Assembly: GCF_003385845.1 (NCBI RefSeq) | Contig: NZ_QRDJ01000008.1 | Span: forward strand, 124,001-188,000 | Length of the DNA stretch: 64,000 nt | Reading direction: 5' to 3' | Origin: Kushneria indalinina DSM 14324 | Lineage (GTDB): Bacteria > Pseudomonadota > Gammaproteobacteria > Pseudomonadales > Halomonadaceae | Shown here: positions 51,672 to 60,549 of the stretch, piece by piece | Numbering within the stretch: the stretch's first letter is position 1 | Layout of the letters: every line of letters begins with the position of its first letter | Program-made: the position numbers and the translations under genes | The notes under the pieces: model-generated | Databases searched by the model: none | The model's input: the letters and a program-made list of their open reading frames with translations, nothing else | Told to the model about the DNA's origin: nothing

Positions 51672-53255
51672 TCAGCGATCGCCGTCAACGGAGATCCAGC
51701 GTGAGGCGTGCATGTCCAGCGCGTTGTTGTCCCAGCCCTCGATCTCCGGGCTGACCAGGTTGCGCGCGGCGTAGGTATAGATCGGCGCCAGCGGGTAGTC
51801 GGCCAGCGCCATGGCTTCGGCGCGCTGCATCATGTCGCGGCGTTGGTCACTGTCGAGTTCGCGGTCGGACTGCTGGATCAACTGGCTGTAATCAGCGTTT
51901 TGATAGTCACCGTAGTTGTTGGTTTCGGCCGACAGCAGCTGCAGGAAGTTCTGCGCATCGTCATAGCTCGAGATCCAGGCGGCGCGGGCGACCTGAAAGT
52001 CGCCCTGCATCAGCTCCGAGTAGTGCACGTTGGCTTCACTGTTGCGCATCTCGACGTTGACGCCCAGCGGCTTCCACATGGCGGCGACTGCCACGGCAAT
52101 GCGCTGATGCTCATCACCGGAGTTGTAGCGCAGGGTCAGATCAAGCGGCTTGTCGGGACCAAACCCGGCCTCTTTCAGAAGTTCGCGGGCCCGATTCAGG
52201 CGGGTGTCCATGTCGTCTTCAAGGCCCGGCTGGGCGGCCGGTGTGTAGTCGTTGACGCCTTCAGGGACCAGCGAGTGTGAGGGCGTGACGGCGCCATCCA
52301 GCAGCTTTTCGCTGATGACGTCGCGACGAATGGCCAGTGAGAGCGCCTCGCGCACGCGTTTGTCGGCCACCGGGGAGCCCTCGCGCAGATTGAAGACGTA
52401 GTAATAGCTGCCCAGCGACGGCGTGATCTGCACGGCATCGGGGATCTGCTCTTCGAGCCACTGATAGCGCGCGGCGGGGAAGTCTCGCAGGATATCGAGC
52501 TCACCGGCACGAAAGCGCGAGATGCCGGCGTTCTTGTCTTCGACGGGGTAGTAGTTGACTCCGTCGAGTGAGACGCTGTCGGCGTCATGAAACTCGGGGT
52601 TTTTGACCGTATCCAGCTGTGAGTTGGAGACCCAGCGCACCGGCTTGAAGGCGCCGTTGACCACGATATTGTCCGGGCGGCTCCAGCGCTCCCCCTTGTC
52701 CTTGACGACGTGTTCGGGGATCGGGTAGCCAAACGGCAGCACCAGCGTCTTGAGAAAGTAGGCGGCCGGCTCGGTCAGATGAATGACCAGAGTGTGGCCG
52801 TCGTCACGGCTCTCCACGCCCAGGCTGTCGAGTTCGGCCTCGCCGGCGTTGATCTTCTGCGCATTGACCACCGGGTAGAGGCGGTGGGCGTAGTTGGACG
52901 CGGTTTTGGGATCGACCTGATAACGCAGGGCAAAGACGAAATCCTCGGCGGTGACCGGCTCTCCGTCCGACCAGCGGGCATCCTCGCGCAGGTGGAAGGT
53001 GTAGGTTTTACCGTCTTCGCTGGTTTCCCAGTTCGTCGCCACGCCCGGGATGATCTGTCCCTGGGCGTCGATGGCCACCAGCCCTTCGAAGATATCGCGC
53101 AGCACGTCCTCTTCCCAGACGCCGCCGGTCACCCGCGCCGGGTCGAGCGAGGCGGGGTCGCCGCTGATACCGACATTGAGCGTGGCCGCAAGGGTCAGCG
53201 GCGCGCCCAGCGTCAGTCCGGCACCGATCAGCGACAGCAGTAGTTTTCTTTTCAT
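51672..53255 (-). CDS. OppA-like peptide-binding protein 4
   Basis: A 527-residue SBP_bac_5 protein with signal peptide RKLLLSLIGAGLTLGAPLTLA. Family blocks: VGISGDPASLDPARVTGGVWE, FHLREDARWSDGEPVTAEDFV, IVVNGAFKPVRWV, DKRVREALSLAIRRDVI and WISVDGDR at the end. It is transcribed from its own candidate promoter and followed by a terminator, so it may be expressed apart from the transporter genes. It most resembles paralogues 2 and 3. Confidence 0.93.
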   Translation of the reverse strand: MKRKLLLSLIGAGLTLGAPLTLAATLNVGISGDPASLDPARVTGGVWEEDVLRDIFEGLVAIDAQGQIIPGVATNWETSEDGKTYTFHLREDARWSDGEPVTAEDFVFALRYQVDPKTASNYAHRLYPVVNAQKINAGEAELDSLGVESRDDGHTLVIHLTEPAAYFLKTLVLPFGYPIPEHVVKDKGERWSRPDNIVVNGAFKPVRWVSNSQLDTVKNPEFHDADSVSLDGVNYYPVEDKNAGISRFRAGELDILRDFPAARYQWLEEQIPDAVQITPSLGSYYYVFNLREGSPVADKRVREALSLAIRRDVISEKLLDGAVTPSHSLVPEGVNDYTPAAQPGLEDDMDTRLNRARELLKEAGFGPDKPLDLTLRYNSGDEHQRIAVAVAAMWKPLGVNVEMRNSEANVHYSELMQGDFQVARAAWISSYDDAQNFLQLLSAETNNYGDYQNADYSQLIQQSDRELDSDQRRDMMQRAEAMALADYPLAPIYTYAARNLVSPEIEGWDNNALDMHASRWISVDGDR

Positions 53256-53307
53256 GACGTTCCCCGGCAGAAATTGTTATCGATGCGCCCACTCGGGCAT
53301 GACTGAA

Positions 53308-53335
53308 AGATCACAGCAAGGCGAGACGGTGTCAA
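53308..53335 (-). promoter_or_regulatory. Candidate promoter for oppA-like gene 4
   Basis: On the minus strand a perfect TTGACA (53330-53335) is followed after 16 bases by TGATCT (53308-53313), facing the fourth binding-protein gene about 50 bases downstream. Confidence 0.45.
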
Positions 53336-53397
53336 AGCAGCACTTATAATCATTTCTGCCATTTTTATTTTGCAGGCGGGAAAGGCGCGGGCGGCGG

Positions 53398-53427
53398 GTG
53401 ACGGGCAGGGCGTGGTTTGGCTACAAT
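53398..53427 (+). promoter_or_regulatory. Candidate promoter for prfB-lysS
   Basis: GTGACG (53398-53403) and TACAAT (53422-53427) have an 18-base spacer, about 80 bases before the prfB start. Visual call. Confidence 0.4.
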
Positions 53428-53505
53428 AACGCCCCTTGTTTTTCAACTCTTACATGAGGTGCTGCGGCCCTTTCCGGCGCAGTGGCCCTGGCCGAGCGAG
53501 CTATC

Positions 53506-54607
53506 ATGCAGCAGGAACTCACGCCCATTCATCACCTGCTCAAGGACCTGTCCGAACGGACAGACGTCCTGAGGGGGTATCTTTGACTATGCCGAGCGAA
53601 AGGATCGTCTCGAGGAAGTAACGCGCGAGCTGGAAAATCCCAACGTCTGGAACGATCCGGACCACGCGCAGAAGCTGGGCCGCGAGCGCGCGCAGCTTGA
53701 AGACATCGTCACCACGCTGGATACGCTGCAAAGCGGCATTCGCGACAACGGCGAGCTCTACGAGCTGGCGCACATGGAAGACGACGAGGAGACCATGACG
53801 GAAATCCGTCGCGACCTCGACCGTTTTGAAGCGCAGCTGGCCAAGCTTGAGTTTCGTCGTATGTTCTCCGGCGAGATGGATCCCAACAACGCCTACATGG
53901 ATATCCAGGCCGGCTCCGGCGGTACCGAGGCGCAGGACTGGGCCAATATCCTGCTGCGCATGTATCTGCGCTGGGCCGAGCATCACGGCTTCAAGGCAGA
54001 CATCTCCGAGATTTCGGCCGGTGACGTGGCGGGCATCAAGTCGGCTACCATTCATGTGCAGGGCGAGTACGCCTTTGGCTGGCTGCGCACCGAAACCGGC
54101 GTGCATCGTCTGGTCAGAAAGAGCCCGTTTGATTCCGGCGGTCGGCGCCATACCTCGTTTGCCTCGGTGTTTCTCTCTCCGGAAATCGATGACAGCTTCG
54201 AGGTCGACATCAACCCGGCCGATCTGCGCGTGGACACCTATCGCTCCTCCGGCGCCGGCGGTCAGCACGTCAACACCACCGACTCGGCCGTGCGTATTAC
54301 CCACGAGCCCAGCGGCGTGGTGGTGTCATGTCAGACCCAGCGCAGCCAGCATGCCAACCGCGATTTCGCGATGAAGCAGCTCAAGGCCAAGCTCTGGGAG
54401 CTGGAGATGCAGCGCCGCAGCGCCGAGAAGCAGCAGGCCGAGGACTCCAAGTCCGATATCGGCTGGGGCAGCCAGATCCGCTCCTACGTGCTCGATGATC
54501 AGCGCATCAAGGATCTGCGTACCGGCGTGCAGACCAGCAACTGTGAGCGTGTGCTCGACGGCGACCTGGATCAGTTCATCGAGGCCAGTCTCAAGCAGGG
54601 ACTTTGA
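53506..54607 (+). CDS. prfB: Peptide chain release factor 2 (programmed +1 frameshift)
   Basis: RF2, 366 residues, made by joining 53506-53583 and 53585-54607. It recognises UGA and UAA stop codons. The zero frame codes 26 residues ending DVLRGYL, then meets an in-frame TGA at 53584-53586; the ribosome slips +1 on CTT to read GAC and continue [12 protein letters not shown]. The stop-codon-recognition tripeptide SPF is in [10 protein letters not shown], and the catalytic GGQ is at 251-253. Length matches E. coli (365). The frameshift autoregulates RF2. lysS follows after 143 bases. Confidence 0.97.
53573..53586 (+). promoter_or_regulatory. RF2 programmed +1 frameshift signal
   Basis: AGGGGG (internal Shine-Dalgarno-like) is followed by TAT CTT TGA C, the canonical prfB slippery stop. 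When RF2 is scarce, the slow UGA lets the ribosome shift by one base and finish the protein. Confidence 0.96.
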
Positions 54608-54750
54608 TCGGAAGGAGCGCCTGAAAGGGACGACTTCCGACCGGCAGGCTCGTTGGCCGCCATCGCGTGTTTCAGACATGAACCGCTTCAGACATGAACC
54701 GCAGGCCGTAACGCGCCTGCCATTGACGGTTATTTTCAATAGGCAAGGTA

Positions 54751-56268
54751 ATGGCGAATCAGGATCAGCAGGCAGGCAGCGAACACGAAGAGAACCATCT
54801 GATCGCCGAGCGGCGGGCAAAGCTTGCCGCTCGCCGCGAGCAGGCAAGCGCCCAGGGCGGTAGCGCCTTTCCCAATGATCTGCGTCGTGACAGTCTGGCC
54901 GCGGACCTTCAGGCAGAACTTGGCGAGCACGACAAGGAAGCGCTGGAGTCGCTGGGCCGTCAGGCGGCAGTGGCCGGTCGCATCATGCGAAAGCGCGGCC
55001 CCTTTATCGTCATTCAGGACGCCTCCGGCCAGATCCAGCTCTACGTGGACAAGAAGGGTCTGCCCGCCGAGGTGCTGGAAGACATCAAGGGCTGGGATAT
55101 CGGCGATATCGTCTTCGGCCAGGGCCCGGTGCACAAGTCCGGCAAGGGCGATCTCTATGTGATGATGGAGACCGCACGTCTTCTGACCAAGAGCCTGCGC
55201 CCGCTGCCGGACAAGTTCCATGGTCTGACCGATCAGGAGGCGCGCTACCGCCAGCGCTACGTGGATCTGATCATGAATCCGGAGGTGCGTGACACCTTCC
55301 GCATTCGCGCGGCCGTGATCAGCGCCATTCGCCAGTTCTTCACCGAGCGTGACTTCATGGAAGTCGAAACGCCGATGCTCCAGCCGATCCCCGGCGGGGC
55401 CACGGCGCGACCGTTTGTGACCCATCACAATGCGCTGGATATCGACATGTATCTACGCATCGCCCCGGAGCTTTATCTCAAGCGGCTGGTGGTCGGTGGT
55501 TTCGAGCGGGTCTTTGAGATCAACCGCAACTTCCGCAACGAGGGGCTGTCGACCCGGCACAACCCTGAGTTCACCATGCTCGAGTTCTACTGGGCCTATG
55601 CCGACTACCACGATCTGATCGATCTGACCGAGTCGCTGGTGCGCTTTGCGGCCGAAAAGGCGGTGGGCACCACGTTGATCCACTATCAGGGCACCGAGTT
55701 TGATCTCTCTCAGCCCTTTGATCGCCTGACCCTGCGCGAGTCGATTCTGAAATATGGCCAGAACATCGAATCCGGCGAGCTGGACGATCTCGAGCGCGCC
55801 ACCGCGCTGGCCGGGCGTCTGGGCATCGACGTCAAGCCGGGCTGGGGTCTTGGCAAGCTGCAGACCGAAATCTTTGAAACCGTGGCCGAGCATCGTCTCG
55901 AGCGGCCAACGTTCATTACCGAATACCCGGCCGAGGTCAGCCCGCTGGCGCGTCGCAACGATGACAATCCGTTCGTGACCGACCGCTTCGAGTTCTTTGT
56001 GGGCGGACGTGAAATCGCCAACGGCTTCTCCGAGCTCAACGACGCCGAGGACCAGGCCGAGCGCTTTGCCGCCCAGGTGGCCGAGAAGGACGCCGGTGAT
56101 GTCGAGGCGATGTACTATGACGCCGACTACGTGCGGGCGCTCGAGTATGGCCTGCCGCCCACGGCGGGCGAGGGCATCGGCATCGACCGGCTGGTGATGC
56201 TGCTGGCGGATGCGCCGTCCATTCGCGATGTGCTGCTGTTTCCGGCCATGCGTCCGGAAGCAGAGTAA
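54751..56268 (+). CDS. lysS: Lysyl-tRNA synthetase (class II)
   Basis: A 505-residue class IIb lysyl-tRNA synthetase. The N-terminal OB-fold anticodon-binding domain lies at about 60-170 ([25 protein letters not shown]). The catalytic core has class II motif 1 ([21 protein letters not shown]), motif 2 ([21 protein letters not shown]) and motif 3 ([20 protein letters not shown]). The N-terminal ~45 residues are charged and low in structure. It lies next to prfB as in most gammaproteobacteria. Confidence 0.98.
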   Translation: MANQDQQAGSEHEENHLIAERRAKLAARREQASAQGGSAFPNDLRRDSLAADLQAELGEHDKEALESLGRQAAVAGRIMRKRGPFIVIQDASGQIQLYVDKKGLPAEVLEDIKGWDIGDIVFGQGPVHKSGKGDLYVMMETARLLTKSLRPLPDKFHGLTDQEARYRQRYVDLIMNPEVRDTFRIRAAVISAIRQFFTERDFMEVETPMLQPIPGGATARPFVTHHNALDIDMYLRIAPELYLKRLVVGGFERVFEINRNFRNEGLSTRHNPEFTMLEFYWAYADYHDLIDLTESLVRFAAEKAVGTTLIHYQGTEFDLSQPFDRLTLRESILKYGQNIESGELDDLERATALAGRLGIDVKPGWGLGKLQTEIFETVAEHRLERPTFITEYPAEVSPLARRNDDNPFVTDRFEFFVGGREIANGFSELNDAEDQAERFAAQVAEKDAGDVEAMYYDADYVRALEYGLPPTAGEGIGIDRLVMLLADAPSIRDVLLFPAMRPEAE

Positions 56269-56402
56269 ATCGCGGCGGCTTTGGTCGCCCGGCCACCCGA
56301 TGTGCGCCAATGCCCGGATGAGTCATGGCATTGGTGACCCCGGGCGGCCATACTGGGGCGCTTGAACAGGATTTCCACCAGCCCCGAACCGGGAGAGTCG
56401 CA

Positions 56403-56786
56403 ATGAAACTGGTGAACCGCTCTGCACTTAGCGTGCGTCCCAGACAGGCCTTTGTAGACTGGATCAATTCGCTGGAGGCGACCGAGGGTGAAGACGACCT
56501 CACCCTTGAGGATGCCGAACGCGAAAGCACCATCTACCTCATTCCCGAGATGGATACGGAAGACGCGCTGCAGGCCTGCCTGCACGAACGCTTTGCCGAT
56601 ATCCTTGAAAACGAGCTGTCCGCCTGGGAAGAGGATTCCCGTCACTGGCCGGACATCAACGAAGTCACCTTTGAATTCTTCCTTCGCGTCGAGCACAGCT
56701 ATCTGTGTGTGGATCTGGACGAGGAAGCGGCCCTCGAGCAGAGCGATTTCGAGGACGACCTGCTGCTTGATACCGACGAGGTCTGA
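56403..56786 (+). CDS. Acidic uncharacterised protein
   Basis: A 127-residue, strongly acidic protein with clusters such as EATEGEDDLTLEDAERES and a C-terminal DLDEEAALEQSDFEDDLLLDTDE. The centre contains a helical stretch, LQACLHERFADILENELSAWEEDSRHWPDI. There is no signal peptide or membrane helix. I do not recognise the family, although short acidic proteins of this shape are found in related genomes. GGGAGAG precedes the chosen ATG; an upstream 26-residue extension is not protein-like. Function unknown. Confidence 0.72.
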   Translation: MKLVNRSALSVRPRQAFVDWINSLEATEGEDDLTLEDAERESTIYLIPEMDTEDALQACLHERFADILENELSAWEEDSRHWPDINEVTFEFFLRVEHSYLCVDLDEEAALEQSDFEDDLLLDTDEV

Positions 56787-56907
56787 TCATTCAGCAGTGA
56801 GATGACCCCAGGGCTTGCCCGGCATGCTGGCCGGTGTGAGCTTTTCTCGCCGTGTTTCTGCCCCCTGTGCTCACGCGTTCGTTGTCTCGCATGACCGGTA
56901 ACTCTTC

Positions 56908-58314
56908 TTGAAAGCACTACTGTCCTGGCGTGAAGGTGATGATGGCCTGCCTCCCCGCCAGCGTATTCTGGCCATGATGGTCCTGATGTCGGGGTCGCTG
57001 ATGGCGGTGCTCAACATCAATAGCGTCAACATCGCCCTGCCGACCACCGCCCGTGAACTGGGCGTCTCTTCTGCGGCGTCCGTCTGGATCATCAACATCT
57101 ATCAGCTGGTGGGTGCCGCCTCGATGCTGACCTTTGCCGCCCTGGGCTATCGCATCGGGCGCTATCGGCTCTATATCGGCGGCATGATCATTTTCGTGCT
57201 GACCTCGGTGGCCTGTGCGCTGTCGCCCACGTTGGGCTGGCTGATCGCCTTTCGTGCCATTCAGGGGCTGGGGTCGGCGGCCATGATGAGCATTGGGCCT
57301 TCCATGTATCGGGTTATCTTCCCCACGCGGCTGTTGGGGCAGGCGATGGGGCTGACCGCGCTGACCATTTCACTGGCGGTGGCCGGCGGCCCGGCGCTGG
57401 GCGGCCTGGTGCTGGCCGTGGCCAGCTGGCCGTGGCTTTTCTGGATCAACGTGCCGCTGGGCGTGGCGGCCATCTGGCTGGCGATCCGGGCGCTGCCGAA
57501 AGAGCAGGGCAGCCGCTACCGGTTTGATGTGCTCGGCGCCGTGTTGTCCGCCGTGGGTCTGGGAAGCTTTGTCATCATGCTCGACAGCATCGCTGACATG
57601 TCGCGCCCGGGCAGCGTGCCGCTCCTGCTGATCGTGAGTCTGGTGGCACTCACCGGCTTCATCTGGCGCCAGCGCCATTTTGAAAACCCGCTGCTGCCGC
57701 TGGTGATCTTCCGGGAGGCGCGGTTCACCATGGCGGTGATGACCTCGTTTTTCTCCTTTCTGGCCCAGAGCATGGCGTTTATCAGTCTGCCGTTTCTGTT
57801 TCAGAGCGTGCAGGGCTACACGCCGCTGGAGTCGGCCTTTTTATTCACGCCCTGGCCGCTGGGCGTGATGATCGGCGCACCGCTGGGCGGACGGCTGGCC
57901 GACCGCTTCAGCCCGCCGGTGATCTCCTCCATGGGGCTTTTGCTGTTCATGGCGGGGCTTGCAGCGCTGGCCCTGCTGGGGGATCAGCCTTCGACCATCG
58001 ATATCCTGTGGCGCAGTGCCCTGTGCGGGATGGGGTTTGGTCTCTATCAGGCGCCCAACAACCGTGAAATGATGGGGTCATTGCCCAAGGCGCGCAGTGG
58101 CAGCGCCTCCGGCGTACTGGCCAGCGTGCGTACCTTTGGTCAGTCTGTTGGTGCTGCCTTGGTTGCACTGGTGCTTTCTGGAATAATGAATACCACGATG
58201 GACAGTGCCATGACGGTCAGCCTGGCCCTCTGGATGGGCATGGCCTCGGCCATTGTGGCGCTGGTGCTTTCGGCTTCGCGAATACGCATGCTGAGTCGGC
58301 ATCAATCAGGGTAG
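56908..58314 (+). CDS. MFS multidrug exporter, DHA2 (EmrB/QacA) type
   Basis: A 468-residue major facilitator with about 14 hydrophobic helices. DHA2 signs: VLNINSVNIALPTTARELGVSSAASVWIINIYQL (motif D1-like), GRYRLYIGG after helix 2 (motif A), and the motif C-like GGPALGGLVLAVASWPWLFWINVPLGV. Proton-driven export of drugs or dyes is the family role; the substrate is unknown. The start is TTG at 56908; no in-frame ATG with a good ribosome site is nearby. No regulator gene is adjacent. Confidence 0.88.
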   Translation: MKALLSWREGDDGLPPRQRILAMMVLMSGSLMAVLNINSVNIALPTTARELGVSSAASVWIINIYQLVGAASMLTFAALGYRIGRYRLYIGGMIIFVLTSVACALSPTLGWLIAFRAIQGLGSAAMMSIGPSMYRVIFPTRLLGQAMGLTALTISLAVAGGPALGGLVLAVASWPWLFWINVPLGVAAIWLAIRALPKEQGSRYRFDVLGAVLSAVGLGSFVIMLDSIADMSRPGSVPLLLIVSLVALTGFIWRQRHFENPLLPLVIFREARFTMAVMTSFFSFLAQSMAFISLPFLFQSVQGYTPLESAFLFTPWPLGVMIGAPLGGRLADRFSPPVISSMGLLLFMAGLAALALLGDQPSTIDILWRSALCGMGFGLYQAPNNREMMGSLPKARSGSASGVLASVRTFGQSVGAALVALVLSGIMNTTMDSAMTVSLALWMGMASAIVALVLSASRIRMLSRHQSG

Positions 58315-58385
58315 GCGACGGCATATCGACAGCCGCCGTCGTTCATGCCCACTGACAATATCTGACGTGCCGGAGGTGACAACCC

Positions 58386-58727
58386 ATGACAATTTCTTCG
58401 GTGGATACGCTTGAAGGCGCGGATATTGCTGCGCTGATCGAGCAGAAACTGGCCGTTTTCGAGCCTCAGTGGCTCACCATCGAAAACGAAAGCCACAAGC
58501 ACAATGTGCCCCCCGATTCACAGACGCACTTCAAGGTGACCCTGGTGTCCGAGCAGTTTGAGGGCATGATGCCGGTCAAGCGCCACCAGCAGATCTATGC
58601 CGCGCTTTCCGATGAGCTGGCAGGTCCGGTACATGCGCTGGCGCTGCATCTGTATACGCCCGAGCAGTGGGAAGCGCGCGGCAATGCCCGCCCGGATTCC
58701 CCGAACTGCCGCGGCGGTGGCGCCTAG
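58386..58727 (+). CDS. bolA: BolA-family protein
   Basis: A 113-residue BolA protein, a partner of monothiol glutaredoxins in Fe-S cluster handling and a morphogene at stationary phase in E. coli. Conserved: ENESHKHNVPPDSQTHFKVTLVS, KRHQQIYAAL and the C-terminal SPNCRGG. The conserved H in VKRHQQIY is the likely cluster ligand. An intrinsic terminator follows, so it is the last gene of its transcript. Confidence 0.95.
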   Translation: MTISSVDTLEGADIAALIEQKLAVFEPQWLTIENESHKHNVPPDSQTHFKVTLVSEQFEGMMPVKRHQQIYAALSDELAGPVHALALHLYTPEQWEARGNARPDSPNCRGGGA

Positions 58728-58763
58728 TGCTGTTCAGACCGTGAGCCATCGATGCCGGTCTCT

Positions 58764-58788
58764 GGCCTTCCCTGCGGGAAGGCCTTTT
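58764..58788 (+). terminator. Terminator after bolA
   Basis: GGCCTTCCC-TGC-GGGAAGGCC is followed by TTTTAC: a compact strong hairpin with T-run. Confidence 0.88.
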
Positions 58789-58817
58789 ACGCTGTATCCC
58801 TTCAATGGACGTAATGC

Positions 58818-59714
58818 ATGGTGACCGAGCGCGCGCGCCGACAATACCTCGAGGCCATGGGGATCAACCTCTGGGTGGCCCGGCACCCGCTGCCCAATGC
58901 AATGGCGTCTTCCCTGCCGGCGCTGGAAGAAGCACCGGAAAGTACCGGTCAGTCGCTCGATCATCATCAGCGCCTGCATGCCCTGATCGATGATATCGAC
59001 GCTCCGGAGATCGCGCCCGAGCCCGAGCCGCCGGCATCAACGCCCCGGGCAACGCCACATGACACCTCCCAGCCGGCACGGTCGATCCGCGCCCTGCTCG
59101 GTACCGGCACGGATGAGGCCGAAGACCGCGCCGGCACTGCGCCGGCACCGACAGCCTCTGCGCCCGCCGTCGAGGATAAAACCACCGCGACGGAGCAGAG
59201 CGCTGAAGAGAGCGTCACGCGAGCGCCTCATGAGCCGCTGCGCTTCTCGCTGCAGGCCGGCACGCTTGATGGCCGCTGGCTGCTGCTGCTGGCCCGCGAT
59301 GAGGCGCTGAGCGAGCAGGAAGAGAGGTTGCTTGATGCCATATTGCAGGCCGGTGGGGTTCAGCCTGCCGCGTCGCTGTCCTGTCAGCGCTTTGGCTGGC
59401 CCATGATGGAGGGTTTGCCGGTCGATGATGCCCTCGATGAGGCGCGCCAGGGGTTCAAGGCCTTTCTGGCCGGCCGTCGGGCACGAGGCTGGAACCCCGA
59501 GCGCATCCTGTTGTTTGGTCGGCTGCCGGTGCTGGAGCAGGTGCTGGATGTGCAGGATGGGCAGAGCCGGGTGCTTGATCTGCCGCTCTGGCAGGGGCCG
59601 GCGCTCGAGTCACTGAATGAGGCGACATCACGGCGAGAACTCTGGGCCGCCATGAGTGAGTGGCGCACGTGGTGGCAGGCGCAGGCCGAGGCGCAGGATA
59701 ACGATGATCATTGA
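58818..59714 (+). CDS. holD: Divergent DNA polymerase III psi subunit (HolD-like) with long linker
   Basis: A 298-residue protein made of three parts. Residues 5-24 (RARRQYLEAMGINLWVARHP) resemble the N-terminal psi peptide of E. coli HolD (RRDWQLQQLGITQWSLRRP), which binds the clamp-loader collar. Residues ~35-150 are a low-complexity Ala/Pro/Glu-rich, probably disordered linker. Residues ~155-298 form an alpha/beta-like domain (WLLLLARDEALSEQEERLL) ending SRRELWAAMSEWRTWW, similar in pattern to the HolD end ARAALWQQICTYEHDFF. As in E. coli it overlaps rimI (by 11 bases). HolD links chi to the clamp loader. Identification is by pattern and synteny. Confidence 0.72.
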   Translation: MVTERARRQYLEAMGINLWVARHPLPNAMASSLPALEEAPESTGQSLDHHQRLHALIDDIDAPEIAPEPEPPASTPRATPHDTSQPARSIRALLGTGTDEAEDRAGTAPAPTASAPAVEDKTTATEQSAEESVTRAPHEPLRFSLQAGTLDGRWLLLLARDEALSEQEERLLDAILQAGGVQPAASLSCQRFGWPMMEGLPVDDALDEARQGFKAFLAGRRARGWNPERILLFGRLPVLEQVLDVQDGQSRVLDLPLWQGPALESLNEATSRRELWAAMSEWRTWWQAQAEAQDNDDH

Positions 59715-60156
59715 ACGTGTCCGTGACGCCGAGGCTCTGGCAGCGCTGGACGCTCGCGTCAGAGGGGCGCAGGCCTGGTCGGTGTCACGCTTTGAAACAC
59801 TGGCCAATGACGAGGGCTATCGCCTGACGGGGATCGCAGACACCGCCACGAGGGCGCTGCTGGCCTTTGCCGTGGTCTCGCTCGGCCCCTTTGATCTTGA
59901 GCTTGAAATGATCGCGGTGGACCCGGGACATCGACGTCAGGGGCTGGCCGGTCATTTGATCGAGGCCATGATCGATGACGGAAAGACGTCGGGGCTGGAG
60001 CGGGTGCTGCTGGAGGTGCGCGCCGGCAACGAGGCGGCACAGTCACTCTACAGGCACTACGGCTTTGAGATGGACGGGCGCCGGGCGGGGTATTACCCGC
60101 TGGCGCCGGGCAGGCGCGAGGACGCGATACTGATGTCGCGTCCTCTCACGCGCTGA
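59704..60156 (+). CDS. rimI: Ribosomal protein S18 N-acetyltransferase RimI
   Basis: A 150-residue GNAT acetyltransferase that acetylates the N-terminus of ribosomal protein S18. The acetyl-CoA site lies in LEMIAVDPGHRRQGLAGHLIEAMI. LEVRAGNEAAQSLYRHYGFEMDGRRAGYY is the typical RimI C-terminal half. The ATG at 59704 lies inside the end of the holD-like gene; the order holD-rimI is the same in E. coli. The longer reading adds 16 residues in the wrong context. Confidence 0.93.
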   Translation: MIIERVRDAEALAALDARVRGAQAWSVSRFETLANDEGYRLTGIADTATRALLAFAVVSLGPFDLELEMIAVDPGHRRQGLAGHLIEAMIDDGKTSGLERVLLEVRAGNEAAQSLYRHYGFEMDGRRAGYYPLAPGRREDAILMSRPLTR

Positions 60157-60177
60157 GTCAGGGCGCCGAAACCCCGC

Positions 60178-60429
60178 TTACCAGGAGGGGCTGGCCGTCG
60201 GTGCTTCGGGCGCCGAGGTTGCGCCGGTGTCAGGGGCAGAGGCCGTGCTGGCGTCGAGCTCACGAAAGCGCTCCAGCAGGCTACCCAGACGGCTTTCCCA
60301 CTGCTGGCGTTCATTTTTCAGACGCTCGTTTTCCTGGCGCAGTTCATCAAGCTCCATGCGCTGCATCTCGATGGTGTCGACGGCGCTGTTGACGCGCTGT
60401 TCAAGCTGCTCGAAAAGTTCATTGCTCAT
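60178..60429 (-). CDS. zapB: Cell division protein ZapB-like coiled coil
   Basis: An 83-residue protein that is almost one coiled coil, from NELFEQLEQRVNSAVDTIEMQRMELDELRQENERL to QWESRLGSLLERFREL, with an Ala/Pro/Ser tail of ~20 residues. The pattern follows E. coli ZapB ([30 protein letters not shown]... WQERLQALLGRMEEV), a nucleoid-proximal part of the Z-ring bridge with ZapA and MatP. It could instead be annotated as a generic TIGR02449-like small coil. It is convergent with rimI. Confidence 0.8.
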   Translation of the reverse strand: MSNELFEQLEQRVNSAVDTIEMQRMELDELRQENERLKNERQQWESRLGSLLERFRELDASTASAPDTGATSAPEAPTASPSW

Positions 60430-60489
60430 GCTGTACTCCTGATACAGATAATAAGGCGAAATGCCGCCCTGCAGGGCCCGGGTCGGGTG

Positions 60490-60523
60490 CCGGCGCGCGC
60501 GCAGGCCAGACTACGCGCGCCGG
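60490..60523 (-). terminator. Hairpin between rsmD and zapB
   Basis: CCGGCGCGCG and CGCGCGCCGG are exact reverse complements with a 14-base loop. No T-run follows on the minus strand, so it is either a factor-dependent end or just a stabilising structure. Confidence 0.4.
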
Positions 60524-60549
60524 CGCGTGGCGGCAAGAGGGGTGCCGGG

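Noticed and set aside
53774-54607. prfB starting at the internal ATG
   Set aside because: The upstream frameshift signal and the typical RF2 N-terminus show the gene begins at 53506.
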